From an uncultured Commensalibacter sp. (GTDB lineage Bacteria; Pseudomonadota; Alphaproteobacteria; Acetobacterales; Acetobacteraceae), in NCBI GenBank assembly GCA_945266285.1, contig CALYOP010000007.1:83308-147307 (forward strand): a DNA stretch of 64,000 bases. The letters are read 5' to 3'. Below the pieces are notes generated by a model. The model searched no databases and had not been told where the DNA came from. It saw only the letters and a program-made list of their open reading frames with translations. The translations under genes were made by a program, and so were the position numbers. Of this stretch, positions 1 to 9,148 are shown in pieces; positions within the stretch are counted from its first letter, which is position 1; every line of letters starts with the position of its first letter.

Positions 1-1120
1 TTTTTGCTAAAATGGTTGAGCGCGAATTACGACCAATATGAATCATTTTGGTACCGGTATCGGCTTGCTGATAACCATTGGTTACCGCGACCGAATAAAA
101 TTCACCCACCGATTCTTCACCTTGAAGTACACATGATGGATATTTCCAGGTTATTGCTGATCCTGTTTCCACCTGCGTCCATGAAATATGTGAGCGCGCA
201 CCACGACATGCACCGCGCTTCGTTACAAAATTATAAATACCCCCTTTTCCATTTTTATCGCCTGGATACCAATTCTGAACTGTCGAGTATTTAATAAATG
301 CATCTTCTAAAGCGATAAGTTCAACAACGGCCGCATGCAGTTGATTTTCATCACGTTGTGGCGCAGTACAACCTTCAAGATAAGAAACCGTTGCACGATC
401 ATCAGCAATGATTAACGTCCTTTCAAATTGCCCGGTGTTACGCGCATTAATTCTGAAATAGGTCGATAATTCCATCGGACATTTCACACCCTTAGGCACA
501 TAAACAAAAGAACCATCCGTGAACACCGCTGAATTCAATGCTGCATAAAAATTATCACCTTGTGATACAACACTACCCAAATATTTTTGTATCATTTCGG
601 GATATTGTCGTATTGCTTGAGAGATAGGACAGAAAATCACCCCAGCATCTGCGAGTGTTTTCTTAAATGTCGTCGCAACCGAAACACTATCAAATACAGC
701 GTCAATCGCTACGGGTGGGCGATTTTCATCAACTTCAACACCTGCAAGGATCGCTCTTTCTTTCAGTGGGATACCTAATTTTTCATAAGTCCGTAATAGC
801 TCTGGATCTACTTCATCCAAAGATTTGGGCGCTGTGTTCTTCTTTGGTGCCGCATAATAATGTAAATCTTGAAAATCGATTACAGGATGACGTACCTTAC
901 CCCACATCGGTGGTGTCATTGTTTTCCACAACCGGTAAGCCTTTAACCGCCATTCCAACATCCATTCGGGTTCTTGTTTTTTTTGCGAAATCAGCCGAAT
1001 AATAGATTCACTAAGACCTTTTGGCGCATAATCCATTTCAATATTGGTTTCAAATCCCCATTTATAGGAATCTTCTTCCAATTGTTTTCTTAAAGCCTGA
1101 TCTTGATTACGATCATTCAT
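1..1120 (-). CDS. sufB: Fe-S cluster assembly protein SufB (3' end cut by window edge)
   Basis: SufB is the scaffold subunit of the cytosolic SufBCD complex that builds Fe-S clusters. The frame from the ATG at 1120 stays open for 373 codons to base 1. It is missing from the ORF track because its stop lies outside the window. The translation carries SufB blocks such as [48 protein letters not shown] and [17 protein letters not shown]. The last visible residues are the [11 protein letters not shown] region, so roughly the C-terminal quarter is missing. GGAA lies just before the ATG. Only three bases separate it from the Rrf2 gene upstream, so the two are co-transcribed, and sufC/D/S should follow to the left. 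The plus-strand ORF at 4-294 is its shadow. Confidence 0.96.
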   Translation of the reverse strand, partial: MNDRNQDQALRKQLEEDSYKWGFETNIEMDYAPKGLSESIIRLISQKKQEPEWMLEWRLKAYRLWKTMTPPMWGKVRHPVIDFQDLHYYAAPKKNTAPKSLDEVDPELLRTYEKLGIPLKERAILAGVEVDENRPPVAIDAVFDSVSVATTFKKTLADAGVIFCPISQAIRQYPEMIQKYLGSVVSQGDNFYAALNSAVFTDGSFVYVPKGVKCPMELSTYFRINARNTGQFERTLIIADDRATVSYLEGCTAPQRDENQLHAAVVELIALEDAFIKYSTVQNWYPGDKNGKGGIYNFVTKRGACRGARSHISWTQVETGSAITWKYPSCVLQGEESVGEFYSVAVTNGYQQADTGTKMIHIGRNSRSTILAK

Positions 1121-1123
1121 ACT

Positions 1124-1621
1124 CTATTCCGCTTCCTGCATAAAACATGTTTCCATCGATTGTTCTGAGGTTGAATTTGAATCAATTCGATCCCCCTCTG
1201 TTTCACTGACTAATTGATTTTCCATTTTATGATTCTTTAAATCGACAAGGCTAATACCACCCAATAAATCCTGAACTTTTTTGCTAATAAATCCCCATTT
1301 TTCAATTAAAGGGCATTTCAACATATCAGCGCGGCAGTGATTTTCATGACAGTCAACAATATTCAAAGGTCCATCGATTACCGTTATTACCTGTGCAATA
1401 GATATCGTCTCTAATGGTAACGTTAAAAAATAACCACTTTTAGGACCACGGCGTGACTGAACAATTTTGCCACGTGTAAGCAATTTCAATATTTTGGCTA
1501 CTGTTGGTTCAGGAATCCCTGTTTCCTGAGCCAAGATAGAGGAGGCGACTGTTTTTTGATGATAATCAAGTTTTATTAAGACAATCATCGCATAATCAGC
1601 CAGCTTAGATATCTTTAACAT
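1124..1621 (-). CDS. Rrf2-family Fe-S regulator of the suf operon (IscR/SufR-like)
   Basis: This is a 165-residue Rrf2-family transcription factor. The N-terminal winged helix (about residues 1-85) includes KISKLADYAMIVL, TGIPEPTVAKILKLL and SRRGPKSGYFL. Three cysteines follow in DCHENHCRADMLKCPL (C-x4-C-x6-C), the place where IscR-type proteins hold a [2Fe-2S] cluster. Spacing is close to but not identical with the E. coli IscR pattern. The C-terminal 35 residues are acidic and polar. It is the first gene of the suf operon, three bases ahead of sufB. By family it should sense Fe-S status and control suf; an inverted repeat in its own promoter fits autoregulation. The exact subfamily is not determined. 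Confidence 0.9.
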   Translation of the reverse strand: MLKISKLADYAMIVLIKLDYHQKTVASSILAQETGIPEPTVAKILKLLTRGKIVQSRRGPKSGYFLTLPLETISIAQVITVIDGPLNIVDCHENHCRADMLKCPLIEKWGFISKKVQDLLGGISLVDLKNHKMENQLVSETEGDRIDSNSTSEQSMETCFMQEAE

Positions 1622-1689
1622 CTATAAAGCCTACTCCTTAAATCCATTGCACATTTAAATTGAACCTATTTCATAAATAAGTTTAAAAA

Positions 1690-1718
1690 TATATAGGACT
1701 TTAGCAGTCCATTTAGAA
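1690..1718 (-). promoter_or_regulatory. Candidate suf promoter with GGACT-n5-AGTCC operator
   Basis: On the minus strand a weak -35 (TTCTAA, 1713-1718) and a -10 (TATATA, 1690-1695) are 17 bp apart upstream of the Rrf2 gene. The spacer contains the perfect inverted repeat GGACT-n5-AGTCC (1696-1710), a position where a bound repressor would block polymerase. Promoter and operator roles are inferred. Confidence 0.4.
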
Positions 1719-1760
1719 GGATTCCAAGTTAAACATCAAATAAATTTGATAAATGAAGGT

Positions 1761-3056
1761 TTATCCAGCTATAGGGCCAAAACAGAAATGTAGGAAAAGA
1801 AACAAAGTTGCTCCTACGATAAATCCGACTATTGTCCCATTTATTCTTACATATTGAAGATCCTTACCAACACGGCATTCAATGCGTGTAATTAAAGAAT
1901 CAGGATCCCAATCCGAAACAACATTCGTAATAAAGTCGCTTAACCAGTTCCGAATATATGGCAAAGATTGTATGGCAACTTTATCAACATTATTTGAGAT
2001 TTTTTGACGGAACAATTGATCATTTTCAAGCTGTTTCGATAAATTAATCAAACCATCTTTAATTAATCCAGCAATCCAGCTTTCATCTTTTTGCATATCC
2101 TCTTCAATTAAATCGCGAATACGATGCCATAAATCACCCCGCCAACCTTTGATACTATCATGCGTAATAATTCCCGTAAGCGTTTCTGCAATACGGTTAC
2201 CCCGACTTGGATCTGCTTCGATTTGATCAATTTCTTCACGAATCCAACGTGTAAAACCTTCACGTAATTCGGAATTATCAGGATCAATGCGATCTAACTC
2301 CTGATTAATAGCGGTTAGAACTTTTGTTGCAATTGAACTTCCAATCATCCAACCTAAAACACGTCCACCCTGCTCTCGGACCCGTTCTTGAATAAGCTGA
2401 CGAAACGTTTCTTCCTTGGCTTTCAAACTATCTTTAAATAAAGCGAGCAAAAAAGAAAGAACTTCTTGGTGATGCCGATTATCAACCATTGCTCTTAATG
2501 CTCGTGCAACAAGCAATGATGCCGATTCACCACTGAATAATCGCGTAAAAAGACGCGTTATAACGGCACTTGCTCTTCCATCTTCCATACGATCAAGCAT
2601 TTTTGGCATCGCGCTAATCAATGCTTTGGTAATCATGTCGATTGTTGCAGGATTGGTAAAATATTTTGCCAAAATGCTAGCAATATCAACACGATGCAGC
2701 ATTTTTTTTACATCGCTTTGTGTAAACACATGATTTGCAACAAAATTACCCAACCCCTTACCTATTCTTTTTTGCTGCATCGGTAAAATCGCGGTATGTG
2801 GTATCGGTATTCCCATAGGATGTCGAAACAAAGCCGTCACTGCAAACCAATCTGCAAGGCCTCCGATAAATCCAGCTTGTGTTCCTGCACGTAAAATATG
2901 AAGCCAGAAATTATCATTGAAATAGCCATAATAAGGTATCAAATAACCAATAATGGTTAATAAACCCATCAAAATAAGTAAAAACGTCGCTATACGACGA
3001 TGACGTATAAACACTTCCCACGCTGGTTGATCAATTTCAGAAATTTTTCGCATCAT
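1761..3056 (-). CDS. DUF445 family inner-membrane protein
   Basis: This is a DUF445 protein of about 431 residues, a family whose biochemical role is not settled. A transmembrane segment near residues 22-45 (FLLILMGLLTIIGYLIPYY) is followed by the family block AGFIGGLADWFAVTALFRHPMG and by IPHTAILPMQQKRIGKGLG. A long amphipathic helical middle region leads to a second hydrophobic segment at the C-terminus (GTIVGFIVGATLFLFLHF). The protein is therefore probably anchored at both ends with a large soluble middle. The ORF-track start at 3062 is a TTG; the ATG at 3056 is preferred, though no strong ribosome site is visible for either. It is transcribed divergently from ppc. Confidence 0.85.
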   Translation of the reverse strand: MMRKISEIDQPAWEVFIRHRRIATFLLILMGLLTIIGYLIPYYGYFNDNFWLHILRAGTQAGFIGGLADWFAVTALFRHPMGIPIPHTAILPMQQKRIGKGLGNFVANHVFTQSDVKKMLHRVDIASILAKYFTNPATIDMITKALISAMPKMLDRMEDGRASAVITRLFTRLFSGESASLLVARALRAMVDNRHHQEVLSFLLALFKDSLKAKEETFRQLIQERVREQGGRVLGWMIGSSIATKVLTAINQELDRIDPDNSELREGFTRWIREEIDQIEADPSRGNRIAETLTGIITHDSIKGWRGDLWHRIRDLIEEDMQKDESWIAGLIKDGLINLSKQLENDQLFRQKISNNVDKVAIQSLPYIRNWLSDFITNVVSDWDPDSLITRIECRVGKDLQYVRINGTIVGFIVGATLFLFLHFCFGPIAG

Positions 3057-3152
3057 GCTCAAACTTTGCGTTTATAAAAATAACGATTATTTTATTTCTC
3101 ACTTGCGATATATAAAAGGAAGTGGATAAGCTCAAAAGGTTCCAAATTTTAA

Positions 3153-5981
3153 ATGAGTTTATTTCCAATGACCAATTCTAATCCTTCTATTTCTCCGCTT
3201 GATTCATTGGTTTCTTTAGCAATCCAGATTTTTTCAAAACAAGATACCGAAAGCACCGGTAACCCTGTTTTAGTTTTAACACAAAAAATTCACAATCGCT
3301 TAAAAACAGGCCGGCTTTCTTTTGAACAATTACAAGAAATTATTCAGAATTTACGCGATTCTGCATTTTTGTCACATGCGCAACATTTACATGATTATGT
3401 TGACGGCACTGAAGAGAAAATTATCGCTGACCGCCTGGATAGTATATCGAAACGAATAATTGAAAAAGCACAAATAAGTAAAAAAACTAAAGATAGCTTT
3501 CAATGCTTCAAAAATATGGTGGAGTCAAAACGCTTTGCGGCTGTCTTTACAGCACATCCAACTTTTGCTTTGGCCAATTCGGTTTATACGGCACTCGCCA
3601 ATATGGCGACCAATCCTATTGCCAATAAAAAAGGCATCCCATTTTTTACATCACATCGTCGCAATGCTCCGCCAACTTTAAATGAAGAACTCCAATTGGC
3701 TATCGAAACAATTGAACGCGGCAGAAATGCATTGGATTTATTAAACCGGCATATTTATTTAAACGCTCGTAAACATTGGCCTGATCAATGGACCAATTTA
3801 TACCCTCAACCCATTATTTTAAGTAGCTGGGTAGGTTATGATACGGATGGAAGAACCGATATCGGTTGGTGGGATAGTCTTCGCATCCGTCTTCAAATGA
3901 AAGCACTTCAACTGAAACGGCTACAAGATCAGCTTAGCCCGATTTATCACGGGGCTGATGAACTTAAAAATAAAATTACACTTGCTTTAAACGCTGTAAG
4001 AAAACAACAAGAAGCTTGCCCTACAGCACCCGATCCTGATAAATTTTCGGCATTCTCGCGCATTTTGATCGAAGGACGTGAAGAAGCCATTCATAATCCT
4101 GAAATGCTGACACCACTATTTGATCAAGCATTGCAGAATATCCCTGAAAATAACAAAATTGATTTATTAATTGCAAAAGCGGGTTTCTTTGCCCATGGGA
4201 TGAGCCTTGCCCATACGCATGTTCGCTTAAATTCCGTGCAGGTTCATAATATGGCACGGCAACGATTGGGAATTGTAAGTAATCCTGAAAACCCATCCCA
4301 TAGCCGTACATTATTTAATACGATTAACGAAGCTTTATATGAAGTTAAACCGGTTCCTGTTGATTTTGGTTCGCTTCTGATGGAACAAGCATCTGCATCG
4401 ACACTGATGATGATGCTAACTCAAATTACAAAACATATCGATAGTTCTACCCCAATCCGTTTTTTAATTGCAGAAACGGAAAGTGGATATACCCTTTTAG
4501 TTGCTCTTTGGTTGGCTCGTTTATTTGACATTGAGGATTTTGTTGAAATATCCCCCTTATTTGAGACCGATGAAGCATTAAGACACGGTGCAAATATTAT
4601 TGAACAAGCTTTACGTTCTCCCCATTGGCGCAATTATTTACGAAAAATCGGTAAACTTTGTTTACAATTTGGTTATTCGGATTCAGGCCGATTTATCGGA
4701 CAAATTGCAGCAACTTATCTCATTGAAAAATTGCGCAACAAAATTGTCAATCTACTTAAGAAATACGACTTAGTTGATGTTCAACTGGTTTTATTTGATA
4801 CCCATGGAGAAAGTATCGGGCGTGGTGGTCATCCATTTCGTCTTGATGACCGGCTAAAATATCTTTCACCACGTGCAACCGAATTACATTTATCCCATGC
4901 AGGAATTCAAACCCGTCAGGAAACAGCATTCCAAGGTGGTGATGGCTATCTTCTTTTTGGTTCGCAAGCTTTAGCCAATGCAACCATCAGTATTATTGCC
5001 AATCATATTTTTGATTTTAGTGAAAATATTGAAGATCCAATCTATCATGCAATGGATTTTAACGCTGATTTCTTCTCGAGTATTGTTGAATCGATGACGG
5101 CCTTGGTCGATGATAAAGGTTATGGTGCTTTATTGAGTGTCTTTGGCCCTGGACTTATTGATCGTACGGGTTCCCGTCCCGCTATTCGTCAAAGCGATAC
5201 AACCGCCACCAGCGCTCGCATTCGCCATCCACGTGAATTACGTGCCATTCCGAACAATGCTATTTTGCAGCAACTTGGCTGGTATGCCAATGTTTTACAG
5301 GGTTTAGGCACAGCCGCAACGGCTCATCCTGATATGTTTGAAGAAATGTTACAAAATAGTCCACGCTTTAAACGCTCATTAGATTTTGTTTATCATGCTT
5401 TAAAACATTCAAATGCTTCTGTATTACGAGCCATTATTTATATGCTGGATCCAGGATTTTGGCTTGATCGTGCTGCATTGGAAAAAGATTCAAATACTCA
5501 AGAATCTTATATAGCGCTTTCCCAAGGATTAAAGCGACTAAATGTATGGTCCAGTACGCAAGCAATGTTCCATCAATTACAAAAAGATCACATTGCTTTG
5601 TTATCGGTTTGGGAAAAAGCTCCAAATATGGAGATAGAAGAAATATTACTTCACGCTTTAAGATTAGTACTAATCGAAGAAATATGGATGCTTTCGACCA
5701 AAATCCCATATTTTTCACCACGCCACGATTTTACTCGTGAAGCACTTGATACCGCTGTTCTTAGTTTAGAGATTCCGACAGCACTTGATTTACTTCTTAA
5801 GGTCTTTCCTCAAGCTCCTGATCATGTACTTGATCTTTATTTTTATGAAACAAAGGGACCACGCCACGAAGGCGCTTATGCAATGGATGATCGAGAGATT
5901 TTTCAACCTATACGAAAGAATTTTAATCTATTACGTGAGATCAGTATCGCCCTTATTCACAAAAGTCATGCCTTTGGTTAA
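3153..5981 (+). CDS. ppc: Divergent phosphoenolpyruvate carboxylase
   Basis: PEP carboxylase makes oxaloacetate from PEP and bicarbonate to refill the TCA cycle. The 942-residue length and motif order fit the family: FTAHPTF (about 131-137, catalytic His), SWVGYDTDGR, IAETESG, ISPLFET, GYSDSGRFIGQ, GESIGRGGHP, TGSRPA and RELRAIP. Several blocks differ from the classical enzyme. The usual GGDRDGNP reads GYDTDGRT, HGRGGS reads DTHGES, and the C-terminus is HAFG rather than RNTG. It therefore belongs to a divergent branch that may differ in catalysis or in aspartate feedback. A second in-frame ATG lies at 3168. The gene stands alone, divergent from the DUF445 gene. Confidence 0.85.
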   Translation: MSLFPMTNSNPSISPLDSLVSLAIQIFSKQDTESTGNPVLVLTQKIHNRLKTGRLSFEQLQEIIQNLRDSAFLSHAQHLHDYVDGTEEKIIADRLDSISKRIIEKAQISKKTKDSFQCFKNMVESKRFAAVFTAHPTFALANSVYTALANMATNPIANKKGIPFFTSHRRNAPPTLNEELQLAIETIERGRNALDLLNRHIYLNARKHWPDQWTNLYPQPIILSSWVGYDTDGRTDIGWWDSLRIRLQMKALQLKRLQDQLSPIYHGADELKNKITLALNAVRKQQEACPTAPDPDKFSAFSRILIEGREEAIHNPEMLTPLFDQALQNIPENNKIDLLIAKAGFFAHGMSLAHTHVRLNSVQVHNMARQRLGIVSNPENPSHSRTLFNTINEALYEVKPVPVDFGSLLMEQASASTLMMMLTQITKHIDSSTPIRFLIAETESGYTLLVALWLARLFDIEDFVEISPLFETDEALRHGANIIEQALRSPHWRNYLRKIGKLCLQFGYSDSGRFIGQIAATYLIEKLRNKIVNLLKKYDLVDVQLVLFDTHGESIGRGGHPFRLDDRLKYLSPRATELHLSHAGIQTRQETAFQGGDGYLLFGSQALANATISIIANHIFDFSENIEDPIYHAMDFNADFFSSIVESMTALVDDKGYGALLSVFGPGLIDRTGSRPAIRQSDTTATSARIRHPRELRAIPNNAILQQLGWYANVLQGLGTAATAHPDMFEEMLQNSPRFKRSLDFVYHALKHSNASVLRAIIYMLDPGFWLDRAALEKDSNTQESYIALSQGLKRLNVWSSTQAMFHQLQKDHIALLSVWEKAPNMEIEEILLHALRLVLIEEIWMLSTKIPYFSPRHDFTREALDTAVLSLEIPTALDLLLKVFPQAPDHVLDLYFYETKGPRHEGAYAMDDREIFQPIRKNFNLLREISIALIHKSHAFG

Positions 5982-6005
5982 CCATTTAACTTATTTTATG
6001 GATTC

Positions 6006-6046
6006 TCCCTTCTGTTACACCACATACTTTTATGAAACAGAAGGGA
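6006..6046. terminator. 11-bp inverted repeat downstream of ppc
   Basis: TCCCTTCTGTT (6006-6016) pairs perfectly with AACAGAAGGGA (6036-6046) across 19 nt. It lies just after the ppc stop and before the next gene. There is no clean T-run after it, so it may be a 3' stabiliser or weak terminator. Confidence 0.5.
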
Positions 6047-6109
6047 ACTTCATTTCCTTATGAACCGTTGTCTAGTTACAGCGTAAAGCGTTATTCGTAA
6101 GGAGAAATT

Positions 6110-6367
6110 ATGCTTACTTTATTATGGGCAGTTATTGTGGGTTTTGTCGTTGGTAGCATTGCAAAATTTATTATGCCAGGTCGACAGCCTGCAGGATTTA
6201 TTGTTACGACATTACTGGGTATTGGCGGATCTGTAATCGGTACTTATTTAGGACAATTATTACATCTTTATCATGATGGTGAAAAAGCAGGATTTATATT
6301 CTCTCTTATCGGTGCGATTATTATTCTTTTTATTTATCAAAAACTATTTCGCGACCCTACACCATAG
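6110..6367 (+). CDS. GlsB/YeaQ/YmgE-type small membrane protein
   Basis: This is an 85-residue, very hydrophobic protein of the transglycosylase-associated (GlsB/YeaQ/YmgE) family. It has three predicted transmembrane segments. The glycine-rich signatures are VGFVVGSIAKFIMPGRQPAG near the start and TTLLGIGGSVIGTYLG in the middle, followed by FSLIGAIIILFIY. AAGGAG lies seven bases before the ATG. Members are often stress-induced, but the molecular role is unknown. It follows ppc after a 128-bp gap and ends just before the fusA terminator, so it is probably its own transcription unit. Confidence 0.88.
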   Translation: MLTLLWAVIVGFVVGSIAKFIMPGRQPAGFIVTTLLGIGGSVIGTYLGQLLHLYHDGEKAGFIFSLIGAIIILFIYQKLFRDPTP

Positions 6368-6391
6368 CTTACGAAATAAGTTAACAAACAT

Positions 6392-6426
6392 AAAAAAGGC
6401 GGTGCCCATTTCTGGACACCGCCTTT
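6392..6426 (-). terminator. Rho-independent terminator of fusA
   Basis: AAAGGCGGTG (6395-6404) and CACCGCCTTT (6417-6426) form a 10-bp stem with a 12-nt loop. On the minus strand the stem runs into six Ts, giving a strong terminator for fusA. In the plus direction the T-run is weaker, but it may also stop transcription from the small membrane-protein gene. Confidence 0.88.
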
Positions 6427-6444
6427 AATTTTAAATGCAATCTT

Positions 6445-8532
6445 TTACGCAGATTTAGCCATAATTTCATCAGCCACATTACGTGGAACTGGATCATAAT
6501 GATGGAACTGCATCGTAAAGGAAGCACGACCTTTGGTTAAAGAGCGCAAATTGGAAATATAACCAAACATTTCTTTCAAAGGCACTAATGCACGAACCAT
6601 GACCGTACTACCAGAAGTTTCCTGGCTTTGGATCATACCACGACGACGGTTCAAGTCACCAACAACGTCACCAACATGATCATTTGGAGTGGTAATTTCC
6701 ACATCCATAATAGGTTCAAGAATAACTGGACCCGCTTTCTTCAAACCTTCACGGAAACATGCTTTACCAGCAATTTCGAAGGCCAGTGATGAAGAGTCAA
6801 CATCATGATATTTACCATCTAACAAGGTAAACTTAAAGTCGACGGTTGGGAATCCAGCCAAAACCCCGGTAGAGGCTTGATTGCGGATACCTTTTTCAAC
6901 TGCAGGAATGTATTCTTTAGGAACAGCACCACCAACAATCTTGTTTTCAAAGATAATGCCTTCATTCCGTTCTACAGGTTCAAAAAGAATCTTAACTTCA
7001 GCAAACTGACCTGCACCACCAGATTGTTTTTTATGCGTATAGGTTTCTGTATGCGCTTGCGTGATTGTTTCACGATAAGCCACCTGAGGTGCACCAATAT
7101 TCGCATCAACATTATATTCACGACGCAGACGGTCGATAATAATGTCAAGGTGCAATTCACCCATACCCGAAAGAATGGTTTGACCTGTTTCCTGATCGGT
7201 TTTCAGCTGCAAAGAAGGATCTTCAGCTGCCAGCTTTTGTAAAGCAATTGTCATTTTTTCAACTGCTTCTTTTGTTTTTGGCTCAACAGAAATATCAATA
7301 ACTGGAACAGGGAAATGCATACGTTCCAAAACAACTGGATCAGCAGGATCGGCCAATGTGTCGCCAGTTTTCGTGTCTTTTAAACCAACGAAAGCAGCGA
7401 TATCCCCAGCATGGACTTCTTTGATTTCAATACGCTTATCCGCATGCATCTGGAAGATACGACCGATACGTTCTTTATGACCTTGTGTTGTATTCAAAAC
7501 GGAATCGCCAGAGCGTAAGATACCGCGATAAACACGAACGAAAGTTAATGTACCGTATTTGTCATTAATGATTTTAAATGCCAATCCTGCAAATTTTCCT
7601 TCTGGATCAACAGGAATAATTGGCAATGAATTTTCATCAACTTCTTCATCTTCAGGAGGTGCAATACGAATACCTTCAACATCATTCGGTGCTGGAAGAT
7701 AATCAATAATAGCATCAAGTAACGGCTGAACACCTTTATTTTTAAATGCAGTTCCGCACAAAACAGGACGGAATTCGCCGGAAATTGTGCCTTTTTTAAT
7801 ACATTTTTTTAAGGTTTCAGTAGAAACTTCACCTTTGTCGAAGTATTCTTCCATCGCAGCATTATCAACTGCTAAAGCGGTATCCAACAGATTTTGACGT
7901 GCTTCTTCGGCTTTTTCTTTCATATCGGCAGGAATTTCTTCGATATGATATTTCGCACCGAGATCATCACCTTCCCAGATAATTGCGTTCATCTCAACAA
8001 GATCAACCACACCTTGGAAATTATCTTCAATACCAATTGGTAACTGCAAAGGAATAGCAACGATATCGAGCTTGTCCTTTAAGGTACTAAAGGCATAATC
8101 AAAATTGGCACCCGTACGATCTAATTTGTTGATAAAGATAATACGTGGAACATTATAACGATCAGCTAAACGCCAATTGGTTTCTGATTGCGGTTGAACA
8201 CCAGCAACGCCTTCAATAATGAAAACAGCGCCATCAAGAACACGCAAGGAACGGTTAACTTCGATGTTAAAATCAATATGACCTGGAGTATCAATGATAT
8301 TGATACGATGTGCTTTCCATTCACAGGTAACAGCAGCAGAAGTAATCGTAATACCTCTTTCGCGTTCCTGTTCCATATAGTCAGTCGTGGTGTTCCCTTC
8401 GTGAACCTCACCAATCTTATGGGAGACACCAGTATAATATAGAATACGTTCAGTTGTCGTCGTTTTACCGGCGTCAATATGCGCAGTAATACCTATATTA
8501 CGGATTTTTGAAAGATCAGACTCGGCAGACAA
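6445..8532 (-). CDS. fusA: Elongation factor G (TTG start)
   Basis: EF-G is the GTPase that drives ribosomal translocation. G motifs are clear: [15 protein letters not shown] (P-loop), RGITITSAA (switch I), DTPGH and NKLDRTGA. Domain IV/V blocks such as [15 protein letters not shown] and [14 protein letters not shown] follow. The ORF track starts at 8577, but that codon is a TTG in a T-rich run with no ribosome site. GGAGG (8541-8545) sits eight bases before another in-frame TTG at 8532, giving [22 protein letters not shown] and a normal length of 695 residues. A 6-bp hairpin (GGTATG/CATACC, 8559-8575) lies just upstream. fusA is not next to rpsL/rpsG here and has its own terminator. Confidence 0.97.
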   Translation of the reverse strand: MSAESDLSKIRNIGITAHIDAGKTTTTERILYYTGVSHKIGEVHEGNTTTDYMEQERERGITITSAAVTCEWKAHRINIIDTPGHIDFNIEVNRSLRVLDGAVFIIEGVAGVQPQSETNWRLADRYNVPRIIFINKLDRTGANFDYAFSTLKDKLDIVAIPLQLPIGIEDNFQGVVDLVEMNAIIWEGDDLGAKYHIEEIPADMKEKAEEARQNLLDTALAVDNAAMEEYFDKGEVSTETLKKCIKKGTISGEFRPVLCGTAFKNKGVQPLLDAIIDYLPAPNDVEGIRIAPPEDEEVDENSLPIIPVDPEGKFAGLAFKIINDKYGTLTFVRVYRGILRSGDSVLNTTQGHKERIGRIFQMHADKRIEIKEVHAGDIAAFVGLKDTKTGDTLADPADPVVLERMHFPVPVIDISVEPKTKEAVEKMTIALQKLAAEDPSLQLKTDQETGQTILSGMGELHLDIIIDRLRREYNVDANIGAPQVAYRETITQAHTETYTHKKQSGGAGQFAEVKILFEPVERNEGIIFENKIVGGAVPKEYIPAVEKGIRNQASTGVLAGFPTVDFKFTLLDGKYHDVDSSSLAFEIAGKACFREGLKKAGPVILEPIMDVEITTPNDHVGDVVGDLNRRRGMIQSQETSGSTVMVRALVPLKEMFGYISNLRSLTKGRASFTMQFHHYDPVPRNVADEIMAKSA

Positions 8533-8631
8533 AGGAAAAACCTCCACAAACGATTTGGGGTATGACCTGCATACCAAAAAAATTTCTTAGAACCGCTTCG
8601 ATAATATTCTTGCGGCTTTATAATAATAAAC

Positions 8632-8654
8632 CTCTCTGTAAATAGTACAGAGAG
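8632..8654 (-). terminator. Hairpin after rpmB, probable terminator
   Basis: CTCTCTGTA and TACAGAGAG form a perfect 9-bp stem with a 5-nt loop. Reading leftward it is followed by GTTTATTATTATAAA. It probably ends the rpmB transcript and separates it from the fusA leader. Confidence 0.65.
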
Positions 8655-8701
8655 TGTTTCTAAAAAAACGCGAACGAATGCCTTATGAACCAAAAGGTAG
8701 A

Positions 8702-9004
8702 TTAGGCAGAAGTTGCAACTTTTTTATCTTGAACCCGAAGAATACGGCGTTTAATGGCTAACGCTTCTTCTGGTAATTTACGATTCGGAGTATTTAACAG
8801 GAAATTATCCAATCCCCCATTATGTTCAACAGTACGCAAACCATGTGCTGTTGCACGTAAGCGAACCTGATGTCCTAAAATATCCGACATTAAAGAAGTT
8901 TCTTGCAAGTTTGGCAGGAAACGACGGCGATTTTTATTATTGGCGTGACTGACATTGTTTCCTGTCAGTACACCTTTGCCTGTGATCTGGCAACGGCGAG
9001 ACAT
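8702..9004 (-). CDS. rpmB: 50S ribosomal protein L28
   Basis: L28 is a large-subunit ribosomal protein. The sequence [29 protein letters not shown] is the typical N-terminus. The body continues with [39 protein letters not shown] and ends after 100 residues. The ORF track adds 11 upstream residues, but GAGGA lies before the ATG at 9004 and homologues start there. It lies between the ABC exporter gene and fusA, all on the minus strand, with hairpins on both sides. Confidence 0.96.
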   Translation of the reverse strand: MSRRCQITGKGVLTGNNVSHANNKNRRRFLPNLQETSLMSDILGHQVRLRATAHGLRTVEHNGGLDNFLLNTPNRKLPEEALAIKRRILRVQDKKVATSA

Positions 9005-9067
9005 TCTTTTATCCTCGGTAAAGAAAAGCCGATACATGGCGCTCGGCGATTTGAAAATATTACTTCG

Positions 9068-9092
9068 CTAATGACTAAAATTTCTTCATTAG
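9068..9092. terminator. Weak inverted repeat between the ABC exporter and rpmB
   Basis: CTAATGA (9068-9074) and TCATTAG (9086-9092) are inverted across 11 nt. GACTAA/TTAGTC in the same stretch also pair. There is no clear T-run, so this may be a weak terminator or an operator for rpmB. Confidence 0.3.
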
Positions 9093-9148
9093 TCAAGATA
9101 CACAGTGCATTTTTACAAAACAAATTTAAAAAAAACAAACAAATATAT

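Noticed and set aside
4-294. Plus-strand 96-residue ORF
   Set aside because: It is the reverse strand of the sufB coding region, which is unmistakable on the minus strand.
3056-3062. TTG start of the DUF445 gene in the ORF track
   Set aside because: ATG codons follow two residues later and no ribosome site supports the TTG.
5661-5676. GATTAGTACTAATC palindrome resembling the gltD dyads
   Set aside because: It lies inside the ppc coding frame and lacks the GAT-RGTACY-ATC pattern; probably chance.
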